Shown: positions 1 to 9,212, counted from the stretch's first letter. The stretch is DNA of 64,000 nucleotides from Streptomyces aculeolatus (GCF_020400605.1 NZ_JAINRD010000016.1:124001-188000); one strand, 5' to 3'. The notes: generated by a model from the letters alone, not told the origin. Program-made: numbers and translations.

Positions 1-2200
1 TGGTGGACGCGCCCTTCGTGCCGTAGCCAGCGACGAAGCCGCGGCCGGTGTAGGCGTCGTGGTCGTCGGCGAGCCGCGCGCCGCCGTCGAGCCGGGCCTC
101 CTCGGCCTCGTACGCGGTGGGCACGGGCGCGCCGTCACCGGGGATGTTGTTCAGCGTGTACCACGCCTCGGTGCTCCACAGCTCCTGGCCGCCGTCGGCG
201 GTGAACGGGCGCGGGGAGCGCACGTGCACCACGTGGCCGGGCTTGAGGCCGGGGATCTCCAGGGTGACCTTCTTGCGGTCGTCGGAGAGCTCCGCGGAGG
301 TCACCGGCAGCACCTCTTCGTCCACCTTGGGGCCGCCGTACTCGGGGGTGGGGACGTAGCGCCACTGGGTCACCGTGTAGTGCTCGGCGAGCGCGTCGGC
401 GGTCTCCTGGGAGAGGGGCTTGGTGTAGCTCATCTCGAAGCCGGTCTCGGTGGCGTCCATCGAGACGATGTCGAACGCCTCGCTGCCGCCGGGCGTCAGC
501 TTCTGCAGGCCGTGGGTCAGCTTGCCGGGCTGGCCCCAGTTGCCGCCCGCGCCCAGGCCGCCGGCGTAGATCGCGCCGTCGGGGCCCATGCTGATGCGGT
601 TGACGCCGGCCTCCAGGCCCTGGGTCATGCGGAAGACCGCGCCCTGGTACTCGCCCTTGACCTTCTCCAGATCGGCCCGCTGGATGCCGCCGTAGGTGAC
701 GTCGCCGAAGAGGAGCTGGCCCGCGAAGGTGCCCTTGTCCATGTACAGCGGCGTGCTGGGCGAGTTGGCTATCTCGTTCTGCGGCAGCCAGAGTACGGGC
801 TGGGTGACGGGCCGGTCGTCGAACGGCCCGTCGGGGTTGGTGTAGTGGTTGAAGAAGCGGTCCTGCTTGATGTGCAGGAGCTTCGACGACGGCAGCCAGC
901 CGCCCTGGTTGTCGAGGACGAACAGGTCGTCGTTCTTCCCCCAGCCGATGCCGTTGGGGGTGCGCAGGCCGCCGGCCACGTAACTGACCTTGCCGGTCTT
1001 GCGGTTGACCTTGATGGTCGTGCCGCGGTTCTCGGACGGCTGCGGGTCGGTGGTGGCGCCGCCGTAGTTGATGGCGACGGACAGGTTCAGGTAGAAGAAC
1101 CCGTCCTTGTAGAGCAGGCCGAAGGCGAACTCGTGGAAGTTGTTGCTGAACGGCCAGGTGGCGACGGTCTCGTAGGCGTCGGCGACGTCGTCGCCGTCGT
1201 CGTCCTTCAGCCGCGTCAGCTCGTGCTTCTGCGAGACGTAGAGGTCGCCGTCGACGTACTTGATGCCCTGCGGCTCCTTCAGGCCCTCGGCGACCTTCTT
1301 GACGGTCACCTCCTCCGGCGAGGTGTCGCCGGTGACGTTGTCGAGGAGGTAGACCTCGCCGGTGACGTTGTCGGTGCCGCCCCAGGTGGTGACCGCGAGC
1401 CGGCCGTCGGGCAGCCAGTCCATCGCGGAGACCTGCGGCTCGAAGCCCTCGGGGCGCAGGTCGGTCAGCTTGAAGTCGGGGTGGACGTCGTTGAGCGGCA
1501 GGCCGTCGCCGGGCGAGTCGGTGTAGCCCTCGCACTCCTTGCGGCCCGGCGCGGTGACGCGGACGACGCCGGCGTCGGTGCTGAGCACCGAGTTCGGCAC
1601 AGTGGTGAAGCCGTCGGCGCCCGGGGGCTGCCAGGCCAGGGTGACCTGCTGGCCGCCGCCGCGCTCGAAGTGCTCGATGAACAGCGAGTGGTAGCCGGCG
1701 GTCAGTTCGACGGTGCCGTCCTTGGGCGGATCGGTGCCGTGCAGCCCGTCGTGGTCGATGACGACCTGGTTGTCGATGAGCAGCCGCGAGCCGTCGTCGC
1801 TGGTGAGGCGGAAGGTGTACGTGCCGTCCTGGGGCACGTTGACGTTGGCGATGGTGTGCGAGACGAAGTTGTCCTCGAAGCCGAAGTCCTCGGCGGTCGA
1901 GAAGTCGATCTGCGGCATGAGCTTGTCGACGTTCGGGGTCTGCGCGGGCTTGAGTGCGCAGATCTCGTCGAGCGGGACCTGCACGTCGTACGTGCGCAGC
2001 GTCACGCCGGGCTCCTGCGGAGGGAGTTCGGCGAAGGGCTGGTTCTGCTGGTTCTGCTCGTTCTGCGGGCCGGGGGCCCGTTCGGGGTCGGGTGCGGGGT
2101 CGGCGCCGGCGGGTGCGGCCCAGAAGCCGCCGACGAGGAAGGCCGCCGCGAGCACCGTGGTCATCCGTCTGCGGACACGGGGGTACAGCCGTGCGGACAT
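1..2200 (-). CDS. Secreted PA14 / glucose-sorbosone-dehydrogenase-like beta-propeller / CBM protein (3' end outside window)
   Basis: Reads leftwards and runs off the left edge, so only about 733 N-terminal residues are present. The start is ATG at 2200, with GGAGG five bases upstream. Residues 1-35 form a signal peptide ending near AGADP. Residues ~85-200 look like a PA14 domain (LTSDDGSRLLIDNQ core, then HDGLHG). Residues ~235-630 resemble the beta-propeller of PQQ-type sugar dehydrogenases (repeated GPDGAIYAGG- and LPDGRLAV-type blades). The last visible residues (YEAEEARL, then a GY...G stretch) are the typical beginning of a CBM6/35 carbohydrate-binding module. Inference: an exported carbohydrate-active protein acting on polysaccharide or glycoside. 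Cofactor and substrate cannot be read from the sequence. The DapA-like gene behind it and the ROK regulator further upstream fit a sugar-utilisation setting. Confidence 0.85.
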   Translation of the reverse strand, partial: MSARLYPRVRRRMTTVLAAAFLVGGFWAAPAGADPAPDPERAPGPQNEQNQQNQPFAELPPQEPGVTLRTYDVQVPLDEICALKPAQTPNVDKLMPQIDFSTAEDFGFEDNFVSHTIANVNVPQDGTYTFRLTSDDGSRLLIDNQVVIDHDGLHGTDPPKDGTVELTAGYHSLFIEHFERGGGQQVTLAWQPPGADGFTTVPNSVLSTDAGVVRVTAPGRKECEGYTDSPGDGLPLNDVHPDFKLTDLRPEGFEPQVSAMDWLPDGRLAVTTWGGTDNVTGEVYLLDNVTGDTSPEEVTVKKVAEGLKEPQGIKYVDGDLYVSQKHELTRLKDDDGDDVADAYETVATWPFSNNFHEFAFGLLYKDGFFYLNLSVAINYGGATTDPQPSENRGTTIKVNRKTGKVSYVAGGLRTPNGIGWGKNDDLFVLDNQGGWLPSSKLLHIKQDRFFNHYTNPDGPFDDRPVTQPVLWLPQNEIANSPSTPLYMDKGTFAGQLLFGDVTYGGIQRADLEKVKGEYQGAVFRMTQGLEAGVNRISMGPDGAIYAGGLGAGGNWGQPGKLTHGLQKLTPGGSEAFDIVSMDATETGFEMSYTKPLSQETADALAEHYTVTQWRYVPTPEYGGPKVDEEVLPVTSAELSDDRKKVTLEIPGLKPGHVVHVRSPRPFTADGGQELWSTEAWYTLNNIPGDGAPVPTAYEAEEARLDGGARLADDHDAYTGRGFVAGYGTKGAST

Positions 2201-2299
2201 TCGTTCCTCCATACGCGAAAGAGGGCGGGAAGAACCTTCAGATTCCGGGCGGGTGCGGCGCTGAGCCTAAAGACTTCGTCCGGGCGTGTCCATACTTTG

Positions 2300-3232
2300 T
2301 CATCCGAGAGAAAAAAGTTCCGGGACCAGGTCGTGGGCATCGCGGCGGGCGGGGAGCACCGCGGCCTCGGGCGCGGGGGTGGCCGGCCAGCGGAGGCGCA
2401 CCCCGGTGTCGGCCCAACCGCCGACGGCGGCGAGGAACTTGTCGAGCGCCGGGTTCGACAGGCCGCGGGCCTGGAGCGGCGCGACGTGCCGGCGGAACAG
2501 CTCGGCCAGCCGGCGCTGGACGTCCTGGGCCGCGGCCGGGTCGGTGTGCATCGTCTCGTACCAGCGGACCGAGCCGGCCGGTGCGAGGGCCGCGACGTTG
2601 GAGTAACTGCCCTGCGCGCCGTTCGCGATGCCGGTGGCCAGCAGATGGCCCGGGACGAAGACGGAGCAGCGCGCGGTGTGGGGGCGCACGGCGTCGTACC
2701 AGGCGTCGTCGCCGCCCGCGGTCTTCAGGCCGACGAGCGCGGGCACCTCGTCCAGCAGCCGGCCGAGCAGCGCGGGCGAGACGGGGGTCTTGGCGTGCGG
2801 GGGGTTGTAGAGCACCAGCGGCACCGGGTCCGCCACCTCGGCGATCCGGGCGAGGAAAGCGACGGCCTCGTCGTCGGAGAGCGGCAGCCAGTCCGGCAGG
2901 ATCACCTGCAGCGCGCCGGGGGACAGTTCACGTGCGCGGCGCACCCGGGCGACGGCGGTCTGCGCCACCGGGTGGGAGGCGCCGATCTGGAAGGGCACGC
3001 CCGCGGCGGTGCACCGCTCGGCGAGCAGTTCGTTGATGCCGTCGAACTCGTCCTCGGCCAGGGTGTGGAACTCGCCGGCCGTGCCGTGCGCGTAGATCCC
3101 GTGCAGGCCCGCGTCCAGCAGCGCGTCCAGCTGTGCGGCCAGCCGGCCCCGGTCGATCGCTTCGCCGTCGTCCAGGGGCAGGAGCAGCGTCCCCCAGACC
3201 CCGGTGATGTCCTTCGCTCTGAGTGGTGTCAT
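2300..3232 (-). CDS. Dihydrodipicolinate synthase / N-acetylneuraminate lyase family protein
   Basis: A 310-residue DapA/NAL-family TIM barrel, close to the family's usual ~300. Class I aldolase hallmarks are present: the GTAGE substrate-binding loop at 50-54, Tyr142 in LYNPP and the Schiff-base Lys170 in GLK. The family condenses pyruvate with aldehydes, or cleaves or dehydrates 2-keto sugar acids. Because this gene sits among putative sugar genes rather than lysine genes, a sugar-acid role (for example KDG aldolase or dehydratase) is more likely than lysine synthesis; that is inference. It reads the same way as the PA14/propeller gene, 100 bp upstream of that gene's start. Confidence 0.88.
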   Translation of the reverse strand: MTPLRAKDITGVWGTLLLPLDDGEAIDRGRLAAQLDALLDAGLHGIYAHGTAGEFHTLAEDEFDGINELLAERCTAAGVPFQIGASHPVAQTAVARVRRARELSPGALQVILPDWLPLSDDEAVAFLARIAEVADPVPLVLYNPPHAKTPVSPALLGRLLDEVPALVGLKTAGGDDAWYDAVRPHTARCSVFVPGHLLATGIANGAQGSYSNVAALAPAGSVRWYETMHTDPAAAQDVQRRLAELFRRHVAPLQARGLSNPALDKFLAAVGGWADTGVRLRWPATPAPEAAVLPARRDAHDLVPELFSLG

Positions 3233-3280
3233 GCACTGGAGCGTACGAGCCCGGTCTGCACGCGACAGGGGCCGGTGGGT

Positions 3281-3874
3281 CTATACCCAGCCCGCGGGGA
3301 GCCGTGCGCCGCCGGCGCTGAGGTGGCGGAGTGCGGCGGCGATGGAGTGGCAGTCGAAGAGCGCCGAGTGCTCGGCGCCCGCGGCCGGCTTCGGCAGGCC
3401 GAGGGCCTGCCAGAGCCGGCCGGAGTTGGCCGAGGCGGTCTGCGGGGCCAGCGTGTTGATCCAGGGGCGGACGTTGAGGAACCCGTTGTCGAGGAAGCCG
3501 TTCGCGACCTGCTCGCCGCGGGCGCGGGCCCACCCGGCGTTCTCGCCGAGCACGACCATGTCGTTGCCGTACGAGAGCACGGAGCGGCCCTTGCAGAAGC
3601 CGAGGAAGTCGCCGAGCGCCGCGGCCGGCGCGCGGCCCTCGCGGTCGACGGCCTCCTGCCCGATGCCCGTCAGCTCGGTGAAGTACGGGGACAGCCGCGG
3701 GTTCACGACGGGCCGTACCAGGGTCTCGAACTCGTCGGCCACCGCGAGGTCCGCGTCCAGCCGCAGGGCGCCGATCTGCACGATCTCCCGCAGCTCGCCC
3801 GGCGCGGACCAGTCCCGCTCCGGCGCTCCCGGCCACGTGGTGAACTCCAGGTCGAAGACGATGAATGACGACAC
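3281..3874 (-). CDS. DnaQ/ERI-1-like DEDDh 3'-5' exonuclease
   Basis: A 197-residue protein with all five residues of a DEDDh exonuclease: Asp8 and Glu10 in FDLEFT (ExoI), Asp105 in GND (ExoII), His169 and Asp174 in EHSALFD (ExoIII). It therefore probably degrades single-stranded nucleic acid 3'-5' with two metal ions. The single compact domain and the FDLEFT motif resemble the KapD/ERI-1 branch more than the polymerase III epsilon subunit. It starts at ATG 3874. It lies in the same direction as its neighbours but is spaced by about 50 bp on each side, so operon membership is unclear. Confidence 0.85.
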   Translation of the reverse strand: MSSFIVFDLEFTTWPGAPERDWSAPGELREIVQIGALRLDADLAVADEFETLVRPVVNPRLSPYFTELTGIGQEAVDREGRAPAAALGDFLGFCKGRSVLSYGNDMVVLGENAGWARARGEQVANGFLDNGFLNVRPWINTLAPQTASANSGRLWQALGLPKPAAGAEHSALFDCHSIAAALRHLSAGGARLPAGWV

Positions 3875-3930
3875 GTGGCCCTCCTACGGTTGCGCGGCAG
3901 CCAGCGTACGACCGCGGCGGTGGGCAGCGG

Positions 3931-5112
3931 TCAACCGGGGAGGCGGGCGTCGGCGCGGTCCGGGGCGTAGAGGTCGTCGACGACCATGGCGGCGGCGCCG
4001 ACGAGGGCGGAGCGGTCGCCGAGCCGGGCGGTCACGACGTCGAGGTGCGCCGTGGTGCGGGGCATCGCCCGCCGGTAGAGCAGCTCGCGCACGCCGGTGA
4101 GGAACGGCACGGACGACAGCTCGCCGGCGATCATCAGCACGCCGGGGTTGAGCAGCGTGACGACCGTGACCAGCACCTCCCCCACCCGCTGCCCCGCCTC
4201 CCGGGCCAGCCGCACCGCCTCGGGGTGCCCGGCGGTCAGCAGGTCGCGCACGTCGGACCCGGACGTCGCGGGCACCCCGAGGGCGTCGAGCCGGGCCGCG
4301 AGCGCGTGCCCGCTGGCGACGGCGGCCAGGCAGCCGTACGAGCCGCAACTGCACAGCGCCTCCCGGCTGTCGTGCAGCCGTATGTGCCCGATGTCGCCGG
4401 CGCCGCCGTCGATGCCGCGGTAGACGCCGCCGTCCACGACGACCCCGGCGCCTATGCCCGTGGACGCCTTGACGAGCAGGAACGCGGCGCAGTCGGCGAA
4501 GCCGGCGCGCTGCTCGCCGTACGCCATGAGGTTGGCGTCGTTGTCGACGAACACGGGGACGTCCGGGGCGCCGCCGAGCCGGGCGGCGAAAGTGCGCCGC
4601 AGGTGCGCGGTGATCGGGTAGCCGTCCCAGCCGGGCATGATCGGCGGCTCCACGACGCGGCCGGCGGCGGTGTCCACGGGCCCGGGCACGGACAGGCCGA
4701 TGCCGCAGACCCGTGCCGCGCTCTCGCCCGCCTCCGCCAGCAGCGGGCCGAACCAGCGGCACACCTCCGCCAGCACCGGCTCCGGGCCGTCGCCGATGAC
4801 CAGCGGGCCGTTCCGTTCGGCGAGTAAGTTCCCGGCGAGGTCGAGCACGGCGGCGCGGCCGTGCCGGGTCTCCAGGTCGGCGGCGAGGACGACCGCGTGC
4901 CGGTCGTCGAACTCCAGCCGTGCGGAGGGCCGTCCGCCGGTGGAGGTGCCGGCCGCCTCGCGGATCCAGCCGGCGCGGAAGAGCTGGTCGAGGCGGAGCC
5001 CGACGGTGGACCGGGACAGCCCGGTGGCCCGCTGCAACTCGGCGCGGGTGGGCGCCTCGCCGCTGCGGATGAGGCGCAGCAGTCGCCCCGCGCTTGCCGG
5101 GTTCGCCGCCAT
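3931..5112 (-). CDS. ROK-family transcriptional regulator with a TTA codon
   Basis: A 393-residue ROK (NagC/XylR-type) repressor. It has an N-terminal winged helix-turn-helix (residues ~8-60, ATGLSRSTVGLRLDQL), then the sugar-kinase-like fold with the DNDAN motif and the zinc motif CSCGSYGC. The usual Glu after that motif (CLE) is Ala here (CLAAVAS), a conservative-looking loss in a regulator that need not phosphorylate sugar. The start is ATG 5112 behind a strong GGGAGGACG site. A leucine in GNLLAE is encoded by TTA (complement of 4825-4827), so full translation should need the bldA tRNA if this is Streptomyces. It probably controls nearby sugar genes, but its target is not visible. Confidence 0.9.
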   Translation of the reverse strand: MAANPASAGRLLRLIRSGEAPTRAELQRATGLSRSTVGLRLDQLFRAGWIREAAGTSTGGRPSARLEFDDRHAVVLAADLETRHGRAAVLDLAGNLLAERNGPLVIGDGPEPVLAEVCRWFGPLLAEAGESAARVCGIGLSVPGPVDTAAGRVVEPPIMPGWDGYPITAHLRRTFAARLGGAPDVPVFVDNDANLMAYGEQRAGFADCAAFLLVKASTGIGAGVVVDGGVYRGIDGGAGDIGHIRLHDSREALCSCGSYGCLAAVASGHALAARLDALGVPATSGSDVRDLLTAGHPEAVRLAREAGQRVGEVLVTVVTLLNPGVLMIAGELSSVPFLTGVRELLYRRAMPRTTAHLDVVTARLGDRSALVGAAAMVVDDLYAPDRADARLPG

Positions 5113-5139
5113 CGTCCTCCCTGTCCCCTGCTCGTCGGC

Positions 5140-5174
5140 GCACCGCCGCGACGGTGCGCCGGCCGGTCGGCCGG
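5140..5174. terminator. Paired GC-rich hairpins between coxG and the ROK gene
   Basis: Two adjacent perfect inverted repeats lie in the 168-bp gap. One has 7-bp arms CGCACCG/CGGTGCG with a 6-nt loop (5140-5159). The other has 6-bp arms CCGGCC/GGCCGG with a GGTC loop (5159-5174). They share one base, so they could be mutually exclusive. They could end cox transcription or act on the ROK leader. There is no U-tract. Confidence 0.4.
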
Positions 5175-5280
5175 TGCCCGCGCACCGCCCGGTGGCGGCG
5201 CGCTCCCCCCGGGAACAGGAGTACCACGCGGTGCCGGCAACCGCCGCGCGGGGCGGGGTCCGGCGGCACCGGGCCGCGGT

Positions 5281-5997
5281 TCAGCGGCGGCGGCGCACGC
5301 GGCGTACGGCCAAGACGGCTGCGGCGAGCGCCGCCGCGGCCGCGGCCCCGGCGGCGGCCCGCTTGGCGACCGGCACACCGGCGGTACGGACCAGGTCCAG
5401 CGGCTCCGTCGCGGGGGCGGCGGCCCCTACGTCGTCGGCCGCGGCCCCGGCCCCCGCTCCGGCTGCCACGCCGGCCCCGGCTCCTGCTCCTGCTCCTGCT
5501 CTCTCGCCGGCCGGCTCCGGGTCCTGCCCCGCGCCCGTCTCCCCCCGCGCCCCGCCGTCCGCCAGCTTCCCCGCCAGGCACTCCGCGAACCGCCCCACCA
5601 GCCGGTCGCCCACCTCCGCCAGCACCCCGCGCCCGAACTGCGCGGGCCGGCCCGTGACCGCCAGGTCCGTCACCACCGACACCCGCGTGCCGCCGTCGGC
5701 CTCCGCCAGCTCGCCCGTGACCGTGGCCCGCGCCGTGCCCGTGCCGCGGGCCTCCTTGCCGTTCGCGGAGAGCACCATGCGCCGGGCCGCCTCGTCCTTC
5801 TCCTGAAAGGACGCCGTGCCCCGGTAGGTGAGCGTGATCGGGCCGACCTTCACCTTCACCGTCCCGCGCACCGTCTCGCCGTCGAAGCTCTCGACCGCCG
5901 CCCCGGGCATGCAGGGGGCGATGCCCTCGATGTCGAGCAGCGCCCGCCACGCCTCGTCGGCCGGTACGGGAACGGTGAACTCGTGCCGCAGCTCCAT
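5281..5997 (-). CDS. coxG: CoxG-like SRPBCC protein with C-terminal membrane tail
   Basis: A 238-residue protein. Residues 1-~145 are an SRPBCC/CoxG domain (MELRHEFTVPVPADEAWRAL, then DIEGIAPCMPGA, the typical CoxG opening). A low-complexity Ala/Gly linker follows (~165-205, tandem AG dipeptides), then a hydrophobic Ala-rich segment and a basic end RRVRRRR, which reads as a C-terminal tail anchor. Known for the family: CoxG recruits the assembled CO dehydrogenase/molybdenum hydroxylase to the membrane, and this anchor fits that role. Last gene of the cox-like operon; its start lies 28 bp after the end of coxE. Confidence 0.85.
   Translation of the reverse strand: MELRHEFTVPVPADEAWRALLDIEGIAPCMPGAAVESFDGETVRGTVKVKVGPITLTYRGTASFQEKDEAARRMVLSANGKEARGTGTARATVTGELAEADGGTRVSVVTDLAVTGRPAQFGRGVLAEVGDRLVGRFAECLAGKLADGGARGETGAGQDPEPAGERAGAGAGAGAGVAAGAGAGAAADDVGAAAPATEPLDLVRTAGVPVAKRAAAGAAAAAALAAAVLAVRRVRRRR
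5460..5510. repeat. GCTCCT-type microsatellite inside coxG
   Basis: Imperfect tandem hexamers (GCTCCT and variants, read on the plus strand) encode the alternating Ala-Gly linker of the CoxG-like protein. Such tracts can change length by slippage. Any six-base change would keep the frame and only alter the distance between the SRPBCC domain and the membrane anchor. Confidence 0.6.
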
Positions 5998-6025
5998 GGC
6001 GGTCCCTTCGTCGCCGGGTTCGTCG

Positions 6026-7288
6026 TCATGCGCCGGCCGCCCCCCGCACCACCGCGGCCAGCCGTTCGAGCGCCGCGAGGCTGTGCCCGGCCACGAAGGC
6101 GTCGACGTGCGGCAGCACCGCGGCCATGCCGCCCGCGAGCGGCTCGTAACCGGGGCGCGCCTTGCGCGGGTTGGCCCACACCACGCGGTGCGCCAGCCGG
6201 TGCAGCCGGCGGGCCTGGCCGCCGAGGAGGGTGGTGTCGCCGCGCTCCCAGCCGTCGGAGAGCACGACGACGACAGCGCCGCGCGCCAGGCCGCGCTGCC
6301 CCCACCGGTCGAGGAAGGCCCGCAGGGTCTCGCCGAGCCGGGTGCCGCCGCTCCAGTCCGGCACGGCGGTGCCGACCGCGGCCAGCGCGGCGTCGGGGTC
6401 GCGGTGGGACAGCTGCCGGGTGACGCGGGTCAGCCGGGTACCGAGGGTGAAGACCTCGGTGGCGGGGGCGGCTCCGGAGGTGCGGGCGTGCCGGGCGGCG
6501 TGGGCGAAGCGCAGCAGGACGTCGGCGTACGGGGACATGGAGCCGCTGACGTCGAGCAGCAGGACGACGCGGCGCGGCTTGTGCGCGGGGGTGCGGCGGC
6601 GCAGCGCGGCCGGCTCGCCGCCGCCGCGCAGCAGCTCCCGTACGGTGCGCCGCGGGTCGACGGCGCCGCGGCGGGCGGGGCGCAGGCGGGCGGTGCGGCG
6701 CTGCTCGCCGCGGAGCGCGAACGCCGTGCGCAGCCGGTGCAGTTCGGCGCGCTCGGCGGCGGTGAGCCCGGCGATGTCGCGGTGCCGCAGCACCTCGGCG
6801 GCAGCGGCCCGGGCGGCGGCCGGGACCGCGGGGGCGGTGCGCCCGCCGTCGTCACCGGGCGCCTCGGCCGCGGCGTGCGCGGTGGGGCGGACGCGGGGCG
6901 GCGGCGCGGTACGGGGCCGGGGCGGCGGCGCCGTGCGGTCGCCGAAGTACGCGGCGAACGCCCGGTCGTAGTGCGCCAGGTCCTCCGCCCGGCCGCAGAG
7001 TGTGACCCGCCCGGCCCAGTACACCTCGCGCCGCCCGGTGCCGAGCGCGTCCACGGCGCCGAGGAACGTCTGCACCCGCTCGCCGTCGGCCGGCACTCCC
7101 GCCTCCCGCAGCGTCCGTGCGAACCCGACGAGCACGGCGACGCCGTCGCCCCACGCGCCGGGTCCGGCTAGGCCCGTAGCGGCGCAGTCCGGGCCCGCTT
7201 CCGCGCGGCCGGGGTCCGGCCCGGCCGCGTCCGGTCCGCCCCGGTCCGTGCCGCTGCCGCCGCGCCCGCGCATCCGCCCGTCCGCCAC
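6026..7288 (-). CDS. coxE: CoxE-like VWA-domain protein
   Basis: About 420 residues. The GTG start at 7288 was chosen because GGGGGAG lies 9-10 bases upstream and it falls just after the moxR stop; ATG 7273 is the alternative. The C-terminal half is a VWA domain with the MIDAS motif DVSGSM near residue 246, VVVLSDG and a GGTRLG block. The N-terminal part is the CoxE/DUF58-type helical region, split by a proline-rich linker (~115-140). CoxE works with the MoxR-type AAA ATPase CoxD to mature the molybdenum-copper centre of CO dehydrogenase. The adjacent MoxR gene supports the same partnership here. Confidence 0.88.
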   Translation of the reverse strand: MADGRMRGRGGSGTDRGGPDAAGPDPGRAEAGPDCAATGLAGPGAWGDGVAVLVGFARTLREAGVPADGERVQTFLGAVDALGTGRREVYWAGRVTLCGRAEDLAHYDRAFAAYFGDRTAPPPRPRTAPPPRVRPTAHAAAEAPGDDGGRTAPAVPAAARAAAAEVLRHRDIAGLTAAERAELHRLRTAFALRGEQRRTARLRPARRGAVDPRRTVRELLRGGGEPAALRRRTPAHKPRRVVLLLDVSGSMSPYADVLLRFAHAARHARTSGAAPATEVFTLGTRLTRVTRQLSHRDPDAALAAVGTAVPDWSGGTRLGETLRAFLDRWGQRGLARGAVVVVLSDGWERGDTTLLGGQARRLHRLAHRVVWANPRKARPGYEPLAGGMAAVLPHVDAFVAGHSLAALERLAAVVRGAAGA

Positions 7289-7293
7289 CGCGG

Positions 7294-8304
7294 TCAGCTC
7301 CCCCGCGCCGCGGCCAGCAGCCCCTTGAGGTCCAGCGCCACCGCCCGCTGGGTGTCCTCGCGGTACTTCAGCACCGAACCCAGCGTCGCCACCGCCAGGT
7401 CCGCGTCCAGCTCCGTCGCGCCCAGTGCCGCCAGCGCCTCCGCCCAGTCGATCGTCTCGGCCACCCCCGGCGGCTTGACCAGGTCCATGCCGCGCAGCTG
7501 CTGCACCGCCGCGGTCACCTGCGCCGCCAGGCGCCGCGCGACCAGCGGGCGGCGGCTGCGGACGATCGCCAGTTCGCGGGCGTAGCCGGGGTGGGCGAAC
7601 CAGTGGAAGAGGCAGCGCCGTTTGAGCGCGTCGTGGACCTCGCGGGTGCGGTTGGAGGTGAGCACCACCACGGGCGGGGTCTCGGCCCGCAGTGTGCCCA
7701 GCTCCGGGATGGTCACCGCGTAGTCGGCGAGCAGCTCCAGCAGGAACGCCTCGAACTCGTCGTCCGCGCGGTCGATCTCGTCGATCAGCAGCACGCTCGG
7801 GCTCGTCCGCAGCGCGCGCAGCAGCGGCCGGGCGACGAGGAACCGCTCGCCGTACAGCTCGTCCTCCAGCCGGCCGGCGTCCGTGACGCCGGCCGCCTCG
7901 GCCGCCCGCAGGTGCAGCAGCTGGCGCGGGAAGTCCCAGTCGTAGAGCGCCTGGGAGGCGTCGATGCCCTCGTAGCACTGGAGCCGGACGAGCGGCGCGC
8001 CGAGGACGTCGGCGAGCGCGGCGGCCAGCGCGGTCTTGCCCGCGCCGGCCTCGCCCTCGCAGAAGAGCGGGCGGTGCAGGGTGAGCGCGAGGTGGCAGGC
8101 GACGGCCAGGCCGTCGTCGGCGAGGTAGCCTGTCGACTCCAGCCGGTCCCGCAGCTCCCCGGGTGACGCGGGCAGCGGCGCCCGCGCGGGCACGGGCCGG
8201 GCGCCCCCTGACGCGGACCGCACGGCTTCCGGCACCCGCGCGTCGCGGGCGCCGCCGTGCGGCCCGCGCCTCTCCGGCTCCCCCGCCGGCTCCTCACGCG
8301 CCAC
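7294..8304 (-). CDS. coxD: MoxR-type AAA ATPase (CoxD-like)
   Basis: A 336-residue MoxR-family ATPase: Walker A GEAGAGKT (84-91), Walker B VLLIDEIDRAD, sensor-1 VVVLTSNRTREVHDALKRRC, and a C-terminal helical lid. The first ~45 residues are Pro/Ala/Gly-rich and may be disordered; a start inside this stretch is possible. MoxR ATPases paired with VWA proteins act as metal-cofactor chaperones, and CoxD inserts S and Cu into the CO dehydrogenase active site. It stands between coxM and coxE, as in form II cox clusters. Confidence 0.9.
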   Translation of the reverse strand: MAREEPAGEPERRGPHGGARDARVPEAVRSASGGARPVPARAPLPASPGELRDRLESTGYLADDGLAVACHLALTLHRPLFCEGEAGAGKTALAAALADVLGAPLVRLQCYEGIDASQALYDWDFPRQLLHLRAAEAAGVTDAGRLEDELYGERFLVARPLLRALRTSPSVLLIDEIDRADDEFEAFLLELLADYAVTIPELGTLRAETPPVVVLTSNRTREVHDALKRRCLFHWFAHPGYARELAIVRSRRPLVARRLAAQVTAAVQQLRGMDLVKPPGVAETIDWAEALAALGATELDADLAVATLGSVLKYREDTQRAVALDLKGLLAAARGS

Positions 8305-8349
8305 CGGGCTCGCCTCCCCCGGCCCCGGCCGTCCCGTTCCGGCCGCCCG

Positions 8350-9212
8350 TCACGCCGGCCCGGCCGCCGCGAGCACCGCTCTGCGGGTGAGCACCCGGGC
8401 GAGGTGGGCGCGGTACGCGGCGGAACCCGACAGGTCCGCCGCCGGGCGGGTGCCCTCGGCCGCGGCGGACGCCGCCTCCGCGACCGGCTCCTCCGCCGCC
8501 TGTGCCCCGGCGAGCGCCGCCTCGACGGCCGCCGCACGCACCGGCGTCGGGCCCATGCTGGTCAGCCCGATGCGCGCCTCGGCGATCCGCCCGCCGGCGC
8601 ACCGCACCGCCGCGGCCACGCCGACGAGGGCCCACGCCTGCGCAGTCCGGCTGAACTTCTCGTAACGGAAGCCCCAGCCGTCGTACTTGGGCACCCGGAT
8701 CCCGGTCAGCAGTTCGCCCGGCTCCAGCGCCGTGGTCAGGTAGTCGGTGAAGAACTCCCGGGCCGGGACCGTCCGCCGGCCCCGCGGTCCGACCGCGGTC
8801 AGCTCGGCGTCCAGCGCGAGCGCCACCGCCGGCAGGTCGGCGGCGGGATCGGCGTGGGCCAGCGAGCCGCCGAGGGTGCCGAGGTGCCGGACGGCCGGGT
8901 CGGCGACGGTGGCGGTGGCCGCGGCGAGCAGCCCGGCGTGGCGGCGTACCAGCGGGTCGGCGACGACTTCGTGGTGGGTCGTCATCGCGCCGATGAGCAG
9001 CGCGTCGCCGTCGTCGCGTACGCCGCGCAGCCCGGGGATCCGGCCCACGTCCACGACCAGGTCGGGGAAGGCGAGCCGCATCCGCAGCAGCGGCAGCAGG
9101 CTCTGCCCGCCGGCGAGCACCTTGGCCTCGCTCCCGGCGGCTTCGGCGCCGGCGAGGGCGCCGACGGCCTCGCCGACCGACTCGGGGCGTACGTAGTCGA
9201 ATGCCGCGGGGA

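Noticed and set aside
59..3868. 1269-codon plus-strand open frame
   Set aside because: Antisense shadow of the PA14, DapA-like and exonuclease genes; no domain, and the minus genes have ribosome sites and motifs.
5159..5174. Attenuator made of overlapping hairpins
   Set aside because: The hairpins share one base, but there is no leader peptide or U-tract, so only a terminator-like call was kept.
8651..8653. TAA string suggesting a TTA codon in coxM
   Set aside because: Frame check gives CGT-TAC (Arg-Tyr); the same applies to the strings near 967, 2588, 6149 and 51548.
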